From NCBI GenBank assembly GCA_021324445.1, contig JAJPJC010000394.1, positions 1 through 39,882 on the forward strand: a DNA stretch of 39,882 nt, given 5' to 3'. Every line of letters starts with the position of its first letter. Positions within the stretch are counted from its first letter, which is position 1. The notes below the pieces were generated by a model, which was given only the letters and a program-made list of their open reading frames with translations, was not told where the DNA came from and did no database searches. Origin of the DNA: Isosphaeraceae bacterium. Lineage in GTDB: Bacteria; Planctomycetota; Planctomycetia; Isosphaerales; Isosphaeraceae. Of this stretch, positions 7,522 to 16,531 are shown piece after piece. Position numbers and translations under genes: made by a program.

Positions 7522-9153
7522 ATGATCCTCCAGCGCGTTCCGGCTCTCCTCATTCCTCTGTTCTTACTCGGACCCCACGAGTTGCGGGCCCAGGCCCCGC
7601 CCAGGGTCGCTTCCCTGTTTCCCCTGGGCGGGCGGCGGGGTACGCTCGCGGAGGTCGAACTCCGAGGGGCCGGCCTGGACGGGGCCCACGCCGTTTGGCT
7701 CGGCCCGGGCAGCCGGCTGGTTCCCGCCTCGAGTTGCGACGTGGCTCACACCAGGGGACCGGAGGGCCTGCGGGCCGAACTCCAGGCGGTCCCGGACGGT
7801 TCCCGGGCGATCGTGCGGTTGAGGATCGCGTCCGATGCCCGGATTGGCTTCCACAGCCTGGGCCTGGTCACTCCGCGCGGGCTTTCCGGGGCCGTTGCCT
7901 TCTGGGTCGGCCCGGATGCCGTCATCGCGAGTGCGGCCACGCCCCACGACACCCCCGAAACGGCCCAGCCGGTGCAACTCCCCCTGGCGGTCAACGGCCG
8001 CCTCACCCAGGGCGGACAACTGGACTACTACGCGTTCGAGGTGCCGGGCGAGCGGCAGGTGGCGTTTGAAGTGATCTGCTCGAACGGACCGAAGGTCGCG
8101 AAGCATCTGGCCCTCGAGCCGCAACCGGCCCTCTATGAAGCGGGGGGCAGTTTCCTGGACCCACGACGGCCCCGGCGTCTGCTCTTCCACGAGGAGCTGA
8201 CCCAGGGAGGCATGCCCGCGAGCGGGAAGATGACCTACCACTTCACCAAGCCGGGGCGCTACCTCGTGAGCTTCGGTCAGCGCCTGGCCCGAGGGGGCGC
8301 GGGCACGTCCTACCTGCTCCGGATCGCCTCCGTCGACGCGTCGGCAGCCGGAGAGGATTCCCGTTCGTGGGCGCGGCGACGGCTGCGGGAGCTGCTCTCC
8401 AGGACCGTCGCGCCGCCGATCGTGGAGCCCGGCCTGGTGAAGGAGGCCGAGCCGAATGACGACCCGGCGCGGGCGACGGCCTTCGATGGGCCGGCGGTCC
8501 TCGAAGGGATCATCAATCACCCCGGCGACATCGACCACTTCCGGTTCCGCGCCCAGGCGGGCCAGAAGCTGGCGTTCGAGGTCCAGGCACCGCTCGTGAG
8601 CCCACCCTACTTCAACCCCCGCCTGGACGTCCTCAACGCCCGGGGCACCGTGGTGTGCACCAGCCTGCGCGCCCAGGACGCGAAGATCGGGACGGTGAAC
8701 ACCAAGGGGGTCCAGCTTGCCCAGGAGGTGCTGGGGAAGTTGAATGAGGATGGGGGCTACACGTTGCGGGTTCGTGACCTGACCTCCCTCCAGGGCGGTC
8801 CCGAGCACGGCTATCGGGTGCTCGTCCGGCCCCAGATCCCGCACGTCGGCGCCATCCGCGTCGAGCCCGACGGGCCGGTCAACCTCCCTGTCGGTTCTCG
8901 GCGGCGGTTGACGCTCCACGTTTCCAGGGAGGAAGAGTATCATGGTACACTCGCCTTCTCCGTGGAGGGACTTCCCGAGGGGGTGCGGGCGTTCGTGGGC
9001 GCCAACGGCTCCACGATCGACCTCGTCGCGGATTCGAGCGCCCCCCGCAGCCGCATGCCACAAGACCTTCGCGTCTGGGGACTGCCATCCTTGAGGAACG
9101 ATTTTGGTGCCGCCTTCCTCGTGGCGGAGCTTCCCGTCATGGTCGTAAAATAA
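7522..9153 (+). CDS. exported pre-peptidase C-terminal (PPC) domain protein
   Basis: The 543-residue product begins with a signal peptide (MILQRVPALLIPLFLLG, cleavage probably near LRAQA). An Ig/IPT-like segment on promoter-proximal residues 28-60 (PLGGRRGTLAEVELRGAGL) is followed by two PPC-type beta domains, one around LTQGGQLDYYAFEVPGERQV and one around INHPGDIDHFRFRAQAGQKL, both with the family's D-x-D/Y-x-F-x-[AV]-x-x-G core. Such proteins in planctomycetes regularly sit beside cytochrome and DUF1549 genes and are cell-surface or periplasmic. No catalytic site is visible. It starts 12 bp after the damaged cytochrome gene and ends 70 bp before the DUF1549 gene, which indicates one operon. 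Confidence 0.85.
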   Translation: MILQRVPALLIPLFLLGPHELRAQAPPRVASLFPLGGRRGTLAEVELRGAGLDGAHAVWLGPGSRLVPASSCDVAHTRGPEGLRAELQAVPDGSRAIVRLRIASDARIGFHSLGLVTPRGLSGAVAFWVGPDAVIASAATPHDTPETAQPVQLPLAVNGRLTQGGQLDYYAFEVPGERQVAFEVICSNGPKVAKHLALEPQPALYEAGGSFLDPRRPRRLLFHEELTQGGMPASGKMTYHFTKPGRYLVSFGQRLARGGAGTSYLLRIASVDASAAGEDSRSWARRRLRELLSRTVAPPIVEPGLVKEAEPNDDPARATAFDGPAVLEGIINHPGDIDHFRFRAQAGQKLAFEVQAPLVSPPYFNPRLDVLNARGTVVCTSLRAQDAKIGTVNTKGVQLAQEVLGKLNEDGGYTLRVRDLTSLQGGPEHGYRVLVRPQIPHVGAIRVEPDGPVNLPVGSRRRLTLHVSREEEYHGTLAFSVEGLPEGVRAFVGANGSTIDLVADSSAPRSRMPQDLRVWGLPSLRNDFGAAFLVAELPVMVVK

Positions 9154-9223
9154 GGACGGAACTCGCCCCGCCCCACACGAGACCGACCCGCCGGCAACGC
9201 TCATCCCTCCGAGGGCCGAAGCC

Positions 9224-11806
9224 ATGCAAGCCAGAACGTCCGTCCGGCGCCGCCTGCGTGGTGCGTTCTCCCCGATTCTGGTCGCCTCTTGCGGCCTGCT
9301 GCCGCTCCTCGGCGGGTCGCGAGCCCCTGCCGGTGAATCTCCCACCACGGCGGACAAGCCGGCCTCCTCCCTGGTGTCGGTGCGCCTGGTTCCGGAGCGG
9401 GTGACTTTGCGCGGCATGCGCGCGGGGCAACGGTTCCTGGTCCTGGGGGCGTTTGCCGACGGCCTGGAACGCGACGTGACCGGGCAGAGCCATTTCTCGC
9501 TCTCCGACACCCGGCTCGCAACGCTCGATGCCATGGGGCGGATCCGGCCGAGAGCGGACGGGGAATGCACGGTGAACGCCGAAGTGGGCAAGCGGATGGC
9601 CAGGGCCCAGGTGCGCATCGAGGGGGCCAAGGAAGCGCCCGCCTTCAGCTTTGCACGGGAGATCGGGCGAATCCTCACCCAGCGCGGCTGCAACAGCACC
9701 AGTTGCCACGGCAGCGTCAAAGGTCAGAAGGGCTTCAAACTCTCGCTGAACGCCGCCTACCCGCGCGAGGACTACGCCTGGATCGTCGAGGGGGGGATCT
9801 ACCAGGTCCTCACGACGGCGCAATCCAAACCCAAGCAGCCGCGCATCGACCGGCAGAGCCCGGAAGACAGCCTCCTCCTGCTCAAGGCCACCGCGACCAT
9901 GAGTCACGGCGGTGGAGAGCGGATCGCCGAGGGGTCGGCCGACTATCGAGAGCTGATCGACTGGATCAAGAAGGGAGCGCCCTACGGCGAGGACCGCGGC
10001 GCGAAGGTGGTGCGCATCGACCGGCTGGAGATCGAGCCCCGGCAGGTCGTGCTCGACGCCCGGGGCAAGCAGCAATTGCTCGTGACGGCACTGCTCTCGG
10101 ACGGACGCCGGGAGGACGTGACCGACCAGGTGCTCTACGGCTCCAACAACACGGAAGTGGCCACGGTCTCCCCGGAAGGGCAGGTCGGGGCGGTGCGGAC
10201 CGGAGAGACCGCGATCATCGTCCGGGCGGCCGGGCAGTTCGCGACCGTGGGCGTGGCGGTCATCCCCCAGTCCACGGCCGAGTATCCGCAGGTCCAGGGG
10301 CGCAATTTCATCGACGACCACGTCTTCGCCAAGCTGCGCAAGATGCGGATCGTGCCGGCGCCGCTGGCGGGCGATGAGGAGTTCTTGCGCCGGGTCTGTC
10401 TCGATCTGACCGGCACCTTGCCGCCGCCCGAGCGGACCCGCGCCTTCGTGGTGGACCGAGACCCCGACAAGCGCGACAAGTTGATCGAGGTCCTCCTGGA
10501 CTCGCCGCAGTTCGTCGACTTCTGGACGTACCGCTTCGCGGACCTGTTTCGCGTCAATCACACCTCCTTGCAAAAGCTGTCGCGGACGCACCAGCACCTC
10601 GAATGGGTGCGGCTGTCGATCGCCGCGAACAAGCCCTACGACCAGATCGCCCGGGAGCGGATCGCCTGCCAGGGATACGGCGGTCCGACCGCGCACGTCT
10701 TCCGGGTGGGTGACTTCGTCGAGCCGCACGAGATCATGGCGGAGGAGCTGCGCGTCTTCGGCGGCCTCCGGCTGGAATGCGCCCAATGTCACAACCACCC
10801 CTTCGAAGCCTGGAGCCAGGACCAGTTCTGGGGGCTGGCGGCGTTCTTCGGGCAGATGACCGTGGCCGGCACCGACAGCGACGGTCTCTTGATCGACTTT
10901 CCCGACGGGGAGGCCGGTCGCCGTCGGTTGCGGACCATGACCCACCCCCGCACCAAGCAGCCGGTTCAACCGGCCTTCCTGGACGGGAGCCAGCCGACCC
11001 GGTGCGACCCGGCCGACCTGCGAATGGCCCTGGCCCGGTGGATGACCGCGCCGGAGAACCCCTATTTCGCCCCGGCCGCCGTCAATCGGATCTGGGGCTA
11101 TTTCTTCGGGCGGGGGCTCGTCGATCCGGTGGACGATTTCCGTTCGACCAACCCGCCGACGCACCCCGAGCTGCTCGCCGAGCTGGCCCGCTTCTTCCGG
11201 CAGCAGCGCTACGATCTCAAGGCCCTGATGCGCACGATCGTCCAGTCACGCACCTACCAGCTCTCCGCCCAGATCAACGCGACGAACCGAGGGGACGAGG
11301 TCAACTATGCGCGCGCGCGGCCGCGGGCCCTCGACGCCGTGGTCCTGCTCGATGCCATCTCGCGGGTCACGGGAGTCGAGGAGGAATTCGCCTGGCACGA
11401 CTTCGCCGGCGGGGGGTCGGCGCGTCCCGGGACGCGGGCCGTCGACCTGGTCCCCGAAATCGCCCCGTGCCGGTTCCTCGACGCCTATGGGCGTACCAAC
11501 CGGCAGGCGCTGCCGGAGCGGAGCAACCAGCCCAACATCGCCCAGGCGTTGCACATGCTCGCCGGGCCCACCTACACCGAGAAGATCGCCCACAAAGGCG
11601 GACGGGTGGACCGCCTGATCGCGGGCGGAGTCTCCGATCGCCAGGCCATCGAAGAACTCTATCTCGCCGCGCTGTGCCGGCTGCCAACCCAGCGGGAACG
11701 CCGCGAGCTGGAGGGGCTCATCCGCCGGCAGCCCACGCGTCGGGAAGCCCTCGAGTCGCTCGCCTGGGCCTTGATCAGCTCGCGCGAGTTCGCCTACAAC
11801 CACTAA
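9224..11806 (+). CDS. DUF1549/DUF1553 protein with Ig-like domains and haem motif
   Basis: An 860-residue planctomycete surface protein. A basic N-terminus and hydrophobic stretch (residues 10-32) form a likely signal peptide. Big_2-like Ig domains occupy about 50-135 and 255-345. Between them GCNSTSCHG (C156, C161, H162) is a C-x4-CH motif, the spaced variant of the haem-binding site seen in this family. DUF1549 covers about 360-560 (FLRRVCLDLTGTLPPPERTR; CAQCHNHPFEAWSQDQFWG) and DUF1553 about 600-845 (NPYFAPAAVNRIWGYFFGRG). The biochemical role is not established; an extracellular redox or polymer-handling function has been suggested for the families. It is followed 11 bp later by its usual partner, DUF1501. 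Confidence 0.93.
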   Translation: MQARTSVRRRLRGAFSPILVASCGLLPLLGGSRAPAGESPTTADKPASSLVSVRLVPERVTLRGMRAGQRFLVLGAFADGLERDVTGQSHFSLSDTRLATLDAMGRIRPRADGECTVNAEVGKRMARAQVRIEGAKEAPAFSFAREIGRILTQRGCNSTSCHGSVKGQKGFKLSLNAAYPREDYAWIVEGGIYQVLTTAQSKPKQPRIDRQSPEDSLLLLKATATMSHGGGERIAEGSADYRELIDWIKKGAPYGEDRGAKVVRIDRLEIEPRQVVLDARGKQQLLVTALLSDGRREDVTDQVLYGSNNTEVATVSPEGQVGAVRTGETAIIVRAAGQFATVGVAVIPQSTAEYPQVQGRNFIDDHVFAKLRKMRIVPAPLAGDEEFLRRVCLDLTGTLPPPERTRAFVVDRDPDKRDKLIEVLLDSPQFVDFWTYRFADLFRVNHTSLQKLSRTHQHLEWVRLSIAANKPYDQIARERIACQGYGGPTAHVFRVGDFVEPHEIMAEELRVFGGLRLECAQCHNHPFEAWSQDQFWGLAAFFGQMTVAGTDSDGLLIDFPDGEAGRRRLRTMTHPRTKQPVQPAFLDGSQPTRCDPADLRMALARWMTAPENPYFAPAAVNRIWGYFFGRGLVDPVDDFRSTNPPTHPELLAELARFFRQQRYDLKALMRTIVQSRTYQLSAQINATNRGDEVNYARARPRALDAVVLLDAISRVTGVEEEFAWHDFAGGGSARPGTRAVDLVPEIAPCRFLDAYGRTNRQALPERSNQPNIAQALHMLAGPTYTEKIAHKGGRVDRLIAGGVSDRQAIEELYLAALCRLPTQRERRELEGLIRRQPTRREALESLAWALISSREFAYNH

Positions 11807-11817
11807 CGGAGGCGGTC

Positions 11818-13161
11818 ATGAACCAAGCGAGTCGCACGGCCGGCGGCACGGCCGCCCTCACCCGGCGCGGTTTCCTGCGCGTGGGGTCGCTCTACCCGCT
11901 GGGTATCGGCCTGGGTCCGTTCCTCCAGGCCTCCCGCGCCCGCGCCGGGGATGCGACGCCGCCACGCGGCAAGGCCCAGGCCTGCATCCTGCTCTGGCTG
12001 GAGGGCGGGCCCGGCCAGATGGATACCTGGGACCCCAAGGGAAACAGCGGCTTCAAGCCGATTGATACCAGCGTGCCGGGCATCCAGATCTCCGAGCTGT
12101 TCCCCCGGATCGCCCAGCAGATGGACAAGCTTTCGGTGATCCGTTCCGTGCGCACCGAGGAGAACAACCACCCCCAGGGGACCTACAACACGTTGACGGG
12201 CCACCGCCCCAACGCCGCCATGAAGTTCCCCAGCATCGGCTCCATCCTGTGCAAGGAGACCGGCCCGCGCAACGAGCTGCCGCAGTACGCCCTGGTGCCC
12301 CAGCCCACCGAGACCGATTTCTTCAGCTACGCGGACGCCTACAACGGAGCCTTCCTCGGGGCCAACTTCAACCCGATGATCGTCCCGGACCCGAGCCGGG
12401 CGGATTTTCGCATCCCCGACCTGCGACTCCCCAAGACGGTCACGGCCGAGACCATCGAACACCGGCGGTCCTTCCTCAAGGTGGTCGACCGCCTCTACCG
12501 CGAGAAGGAGCAGCAGGCCGAGTTCGACACGATGGATGCCCTGTCCCGCCAAGCGCTGAGGATGCTCCTCTCGCCGGCCGTCGAACGCGCCTTCGACCTT
12601 TCCCAGGAGCCCGACGTGATTCGCGACGCCTACGGGCGGCACCGGGTGGGCCAGAGTGTGTTGCTGGCGCGGCGGCTGGTCGAGTCGGGCTGCCGCTTCG
12701 TGAGCGCCTCCGGCTACCGGCACGGCCAGTGGGACACGCACTCCAAGAACGAGGAGATCCTGCGCAAGAACCTGGCTCCCCTGCTGGACCAGACGCTCTC
12801 CGTCTTGCTTGCCGACCTGGAATCGCGGGGCCTGCTGGACTCCACCGTGGTCCTGGTCATGGGCGAGTTCGGCCGCACTCCGACCATCAACCCCCAGCTC
12901 GGCCGCGATCACTGGCCCGATTGCTGGTCGCTGCTCATCGGCGGGGGCGGCATCGCAGGGGGTCACGTCATCGGCGCCAGCGACCAGAAGGCCGCGTACG
13001 TGGCCGATCGGATGGTCTCGATCGGCGACATCTACGCGACCGTCTACAAGGCGTTCGGCATCGATTGGACCAAGACGTACATGACCCCCATCGGCCGTCC
13101 GATCTACATCGCCAACGCGCTGGGCGACAAGCAAGGCGAACCGATTCCCGAATTGATCTAA
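11818..13161 (+). CDS. DUF1501 family protein, Tat-type signal
   Basis: A 447-residue member of the DUF1501 family, which belongs to the alkaline phosphatase / sulfatase superfamily. TRRGFLRVGSLYPLGIG at residues 17-33 is a twin-arginine signal, so the folded protein is probably exported. LLWLEGGPGQMDTWDPK carries the conserved metal-site region, and VVLVMGEFGRTPTIN with GRDHWPDCWS holds the C-terminal D/H cluster. Its exact enzymatic activity is not known. ATG at 11818 has ggagg 6-7 bp upstream, starting 11 bp after the DUF1549/DUF1553 stop, the standard planctomycete pairing. It probably ends the operon that begins near 6754. Confidence 0.93.
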   Translation: MNQASRTAGGTAALTRRGFLRVGSLYPLGIGLGPFLQASRARAGDATPPRGKAQACILLWLEGGPGQMDTWDPKGNSGFKPIDTSVPGIQISELFPRIAQQMDKLSVIRSVRTEENNHPQGTYNTLTGHRPNAAMKFPSIGSILCKETGPRNELPQYALVPQPTETDFFSYADAYNGAFLGANFNPMIVPDPSRADFRIPDLRLPKTVTAETIEHRRSFLKVVDRLYREKEQQAEFDTMDALSRQALRMLLSPAVERAFDLSQEPDVIRDAYGRHRVGQSVLLARRLVESGCRFVSASGYRHGQWDTHSKNEEILRKNLAPLLDQTLSVLLADLESRGLLDSTVVLVMGEFGRTPTINPQLGRDHWPDCWSLLIGGGGIAGGHVIGASDQKAAYVADRMVSIGDIYATVYKAFGIDWTKTYMTPIGRPIYIANALGDKQGEPIPELI

Positions 13162-13684
13162 CCACCCGCCAGGACCCCAACAACCGGGCGACCGGCTCCG
13201 ACGGAGGGTTTCCGGGGGAGACTTCCTCCCCCCAACCCGACTACACGTTGACGCCGGATCCTGGGTCAAGGACCGATCGATTGGGGGAGCACCCCCTCCG
13301 CCCCCAGACCAGACATTGCCGCGGGCGGACAATTCCTGGGTGGGGATGTGTCCGGTCGCCGGCTCAATTGGCAATGTCCAGGATGAGCCGGCCCCGAACG
13401 GCACGCGACAGCGAGCCGTGGGTCGGTTGGGTTGGTTCGCCCTGCCTGAAGGCATGGCGGACCCCGCAAGAACGAAACGGATTTCGAAGCCCGCCAGAGG
13501 GGGTGAGCCTCGGTCTTGCCCAATCGGCTTTCGGACCGGCACGCCCTGCCGCTGGAAACCCAGACCACTTGTCCTGATCGCGCGATCCGGCGATCCCGTG
13601 GACGGTCCGCCCGTTCGTTCCGGGCGTCGTCGCTCGTGAACCGCGATCGTCGTGCGCCAGGATCCTTACCCCCGGAGATGCCCC
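13162..13684. other. non-coding spacer with a possible structured RNA
   Basis: No gene is seen in this 523-bp spacer. A G/C-rich hairpin (gggggagcacccc) lies near 13283 and a longer stem with complementary 9-base ends at 13312-13378. The remainder shows no promoter or ORF of note; the promoter of the HAF-repeat gene should lie here. Confidence 0.5.
13312..13378. other. possible structured element closed by a 9-bp stem
   Basis: gacattgcc (13312-13320) is exactly complementary to ggcaatgtc (13370-13378), closing 67 bases. Inside, gggcggac can pair imperfectly with gtccggtcgcc. There is no tRNA T-loop. Whether it is transcribed is unknown. Confidence 0.3.
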
Positions 13685-14776
13685 ATGTTCCAGAACCGTC
13701 GTTCGCCACGCCGCCGTCAGCTCCATCCCTCGGTGGATCCCCTGGAGGGACGCGCCCTGCTCAATGCCGCGATGCCGCACCACGCCCCCGAACATCGCGT
13801 CCCCGCTCACGTCTTCGACGCGAAAACCCACGGCTCGCAGCCGAATACGAGCAGCTCCAACGTGACGCTCCTCAATGCCGTCAACTCCCACGGCTATGAA
13901 TTCCTCAACCTCGATGGACCGACCCCGGGCACCAACGCGGCCACCGGGACCAACCTGAACGGCATCTCCAATGGCGGCACCTCCGTCGGGTTTACCATCG
14001 ACAATCAGATGAACCTCCTGAACTTCACCACCAATCCCCTGAGGTCGAAAACGGCCAACGTCCTGAACATCAACGGATCGATGAAGGCCATGGCCCTCGG
14101 GGTCAACTCCGCCGGCACCGTCGTGGGGACCGATGGGAATGGCAACGCGTTCTCCCTCAGCCGCCGCGGGGTCCTGAAGACCTTCATCCCCAACGGCGGG
14201 ATGTCCGCGACCGCCTTCGGCATCAATGATCAAGGAACCATCGTCGGTCAGTACGTCACCTCGACCGCGACGCCGGGGTTCATCCAGGTCAACGGCAAGT
14301 CGTCCCTCACGATCAACGCCCCTTCGGGGCCGAACACCGTCAACCCCCAGGGCATCAATAACAAGGGCCTGGTGGTCGGGTTCTATGTCGGTACCGACGG
14401 CCAGTTCCACGGCTTCGACTTGAACGTCAAGGCCGCGAGGAACGGGGTCCTCACCGGCACCCCCGTCGCGGATCCAACCATCCCGACCGTCGCCGGAGAA
14501 CCCGGTGCCACGTTCGTGTTCTCCCAGATCCTGGGGGTCAACGATAAGGGCATCGCCGTCGGCTACTACGGAGACTCCACCCTCAGCCAGCACGGCTTCC
14601 TCTACAACGTCAAGACCAAGCAATACACCTTCCTGGATGATCCCAGCGAGGCGTTTAACAACGGCGTCGAGGTCACCCAGATCACGGGGATCACCAACTC
14701 GGGCGAGCTCACCGGGTTCTACTCGGACGCCAATGGAGTCTTCCACGGCTTCGTCGCCATCCCGCGCCGGCGCTGA
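13685..14776 (+). CDS. exported HAF-repeat protein with LEPR-XLL-type N-terminus
   Basis: A 363-residue protein with an Arg-rich start followed by VDPLEGRALLNAA (residues 16-28), a version of the LEPR-XLL motif found at the start of large planctomycete surface proteins. The rest consists of HAF-type extracellular repeats with the core G-[IV]-N-x-x-G-x-x-V/L-G, as in LGVNSAGTVVGT, FGINDQGTIVGQY, GINNKGLVVGFYV, LGVNDKGIAVGYY and GITNSGELTGFYS. About six repeats spaced 40-60 residues apart suggest a beta-propeller-like shape. No catalytic residues are visible. The ATG at 13685 is preceded by cccggaga. It stands alone, converging on the DUF167 gene. Confidence 0.85.
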   Translation: MFQNRRSPRRRQLHPSVDPLEGRALLNAAMPHHAPEHRVPAHVFDAKTHGSQPNTSSSNVTLLNAVNSHGYEFLNLDGPTPGTNAATGTNLNGISNGGTSVGFTIDNQMNLLNFTTNPLRSKTANVLNINGSMKAMALGVNSAGTVVGTDGNGNAFSLSRRGVLKTFIPNGGMSATAFGINDQGTIVGQYVTSTATPGFIQVNGKSSLTINAPSGPNTVNPQGINNKGLVVGFYVGTDGQFHGFDLNVKAARNGVLTGTPVADPTIPTVAGEPGATFVFSQILGVNDKGIAVGYYGDSTLSQHGFLYNVKTKQYTFLDDPSEAFNNGVEVTQITGITNSGELTGFYSDANGVFHGFVAIPRRR

Positions 14777-14950
14777 CCGGCCCGGTGGGAGGCGGACGGC
14801 CGCCGCGATCCGATCATCGGCTTGATGAGCGAGGCGATCGGATCGCGCGGTCGGACGCAGCCGCGGGCGTTTCCGCTGGTGTGTTCCACGCGAGCGTGTG
14901 AGAAACGGGCCGGCGCGCACGGCGGCGCTGAGGGCTTTCCCCCCATCGCG

Positions 14951-15319
14951 TTATCCGGGTCCACCGCGAGATCCGTGGTCACACGCGTCGGGAGCTTCCC
15001 CGAGGTCTGGTTGGGCTGGAGCTGGCGGCAGGAGGGTGGCGAGCCGGCGTCCGAGCTCCTCGGGGCCGATCCCGGCGATGAGGAAGCGCTTGGGCCGCGC
15101 CGCGGCGCCGGAGAGCAGCGTGAGCTGAGCCGGCTTGAGTCTCAAAGCCGCGGCGAGCACGGCCTGGATGGCCGCGTTGGCCTTCCCCTTCTCGGGCGGA
15201 GCCGTCACGGCGACCCGCAGCGCCCCGGCCCGCTCGCCCAGGACCGCGTTGCGCTTCGAGCCGGGATGCGCCAGGACCGGCAGCACGACGCCGCCGGCAT
15301 GCCGGACCAGGGCGATCAC
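14951..15319 (-). CDS. DUF167 (YggU) family protein
   Basis: A 122-residue protein with the DUF167 core: VLAHPGSKRNAVLGERAGALRVAVTAPPEKGKAN, where the P-E-K-G-K-A-N block is the family hallmark, followed by LSGAAARPKRFLIAG. The E. coli relative is YggU; its function is unknown. The C-terminal 25 residues are a Pro/Gly-rich extension beyond the usual end, about 95 residues. Its start overlaps the stop of the YggS-type gene by 4 bp (ATGA), so the two are translationally coupled, as this family often is with yggS. Confidence 0.88.
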   Translation of the reverse strand: MIALVRHAGGVVLPVLAHPGSKRNAVLGERAGALRVAVTAPPEKGKANAAIQAVLAAALRLKPAQLTLLSGAAARPKRFLIAGIGPEELGRRLATLLPPAPAQPDLGEAPDACDHGSRGGPG

Positions 15320-16017
15320 GGTTCCACCCCCTCGAAGAGCGCCGAGCCGATCCGGACCAGAGTGGCCCCTTCCTCGATGGCGACCTCGAAATCGCCGGAC
15401 ATCCCCATCGACAGCTCAGCCAGCGGCAGTCCCGTCCGTCGCCGCAGCTCCTCGCCCAGGTCGCGAAGGCGGACAAACGAGGGGCGCGCGGTCTCGGCCG
15501 TCGTCCCCAACGCGGCCATGGTCATCAGCCCCACGATCGGAATCGCGCGGCAACCGGCGATCGCCTCGGCGTCATCGAGCACGTGCTGCGGCGCCCAACC
15601 GTGCTTGCTCACCTCACCCGAGGTGTTGACCTGAAGGCAGACGCCGGGCGGGTCGCTGAGCGTCGCCGCCGATTCGTCGAGGGTCCGCAGAAGCTTGAGC
15701 GAATCGACCGAGTGGATCAGCCGGACCAGGGGCAGGGTCTTCTTGACCTTGTTGGATTGGAGGTGTCCAATCAAATGCCAGCGGACCGAGGCACCCAGGT
15801 CGGCCAGGGCTTCGGCCTTCCTCCAGAGCTCCTGGGGATAGTTCTCGCCCAGGTCGCCGACGCCGCAAGCCACCAGCGGACGGACCCACTCGACGGGAAC
15901 GCGCTTGGTCACGGCCACCAGGCGGATGGCTTCGGCAGGGCGTCCGGACCGCCGCGCAGCCGCCGCGATGCGGCGCTGCACGCGCTCGAAATTGGCTCGG
16001 ATCTGTTCCTCATTCAT
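15316..16017 (-). CDS. YggS-type pyridoxal-5'-phosphate homeostasis protein
   Basis: A 233-residue single-domain fold-type III PLP protein. The PLP lysine lies in RLVAVTKRVP near residue 38. GDLGENYPQELWRKAEAL, WHLIGHLQSNKVKK and LSMGMSGDFEVAIEEGATLVRIGSALFEG are all family signatures, the last forming the phosphate-binding site. The family has no known enzymatic activity and buffers free PLP and amino-acid pools. It starts at ATG 16017 and is coupled to DUF167 downstream; divergent from the small membrane-protein gene at 16153. Confidence 0.93.
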   Translation of the reverse strand: MNEEQIRANFERVQRRIAAAARRSGRPAEAIRLVAVTKRVPVEWVRPLVACGVGDLGENYPQELWRKAEALADLGASVRWHLIGHLQSNKVKKTLPLVRLIHSVDSLKLLRTLDESAATLSDPPGVCLQVNTSGEVSKHGWAPQHVLDDAEAIAGCRAIPIVGLMTMAALGTTAETARPSFVRLRDLGEELRRRTGLPLAELSMGMSGDFEVAIEEGATLVRIGSALFEGVEP

Positions 16018-16152
16018 CGACGCTGGAAACCCTCAGTCCGGATCGCCGGTCGATCGGCGCCCTCGACTTCCAGACCCGAGGCTGCCGCTTCGACCGGCGA
16101 TGGTCCATGCCTCGCCCTCACCAGCATCTATTCTGAAGGATTTCCCCTCACA

Positions 16153-16359
16153 ATGAAACCGCTCCTGATGATCGTGGGATTCCTCTCCGCGGTCTTGATC
16201 ATCGCCCAGGTCGTGATGGGGCAGCTCATCCTCCAGGGGCAGGCGACGTTGCGGACGGCCCACCAGCACTCCGGCTACCTCACCGTCGCCGTCACGCTCA
16301 TCTACATCGCCTGGTCGCTGGCGATCCTCGCCTCGACCCCCCGGCGACCGGCGCCCTGA
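16153..16359 (+). CDS. small two-helix membrane protein
   Basis: A 68-residue protein with two hydrophobic helices (about residues 3-23 and 42-61) joined by a short loop containing TAHQHSG (residues 35-41). The translation is free of Arg/Pro bias until the last six residues. ATG at 16153 has aagga about 13 bp upstream. The paired histidines at the membrane edge recall haem- or metal-ligating loops in cytochrome-b-like and CtaA-like proteins, but the protein is too short for either and the link is only a suggestion. It lies divergent to the YggS gene and convergent with ispH. Confidence 0.6.
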   Translation: MKPLLMIVGFLSAVLIIAQVVMGQLILQGQATLRTAHQHSGYLTVAVTLIYIAWSLAILASTPRRPAP

Positions 16360-16531
16360 GCCGGGTTGCAGAGACAATCCGGGACGATTCCTGGGCCCTT
16401 GAATCGAGGCGGGATTGTCCAGCTGGTGGAGTCGGCTTCACGGTGGATCCGCCGGCGTTGGGCCGCCGGAGTGAGCCGGGGGCCTTGACGCCGCGCGCAA
16501 CCTGGGCTCCCGGACGTGGCCCCCTCCGGCC

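Noticed and set aside
9137..11164. Long minus-strand ORF of 675 codons
   Set aside because: It is antisense to the DUF1549/DUF1553 gene, which has multiple conserved domains. High GC favours such shadows.
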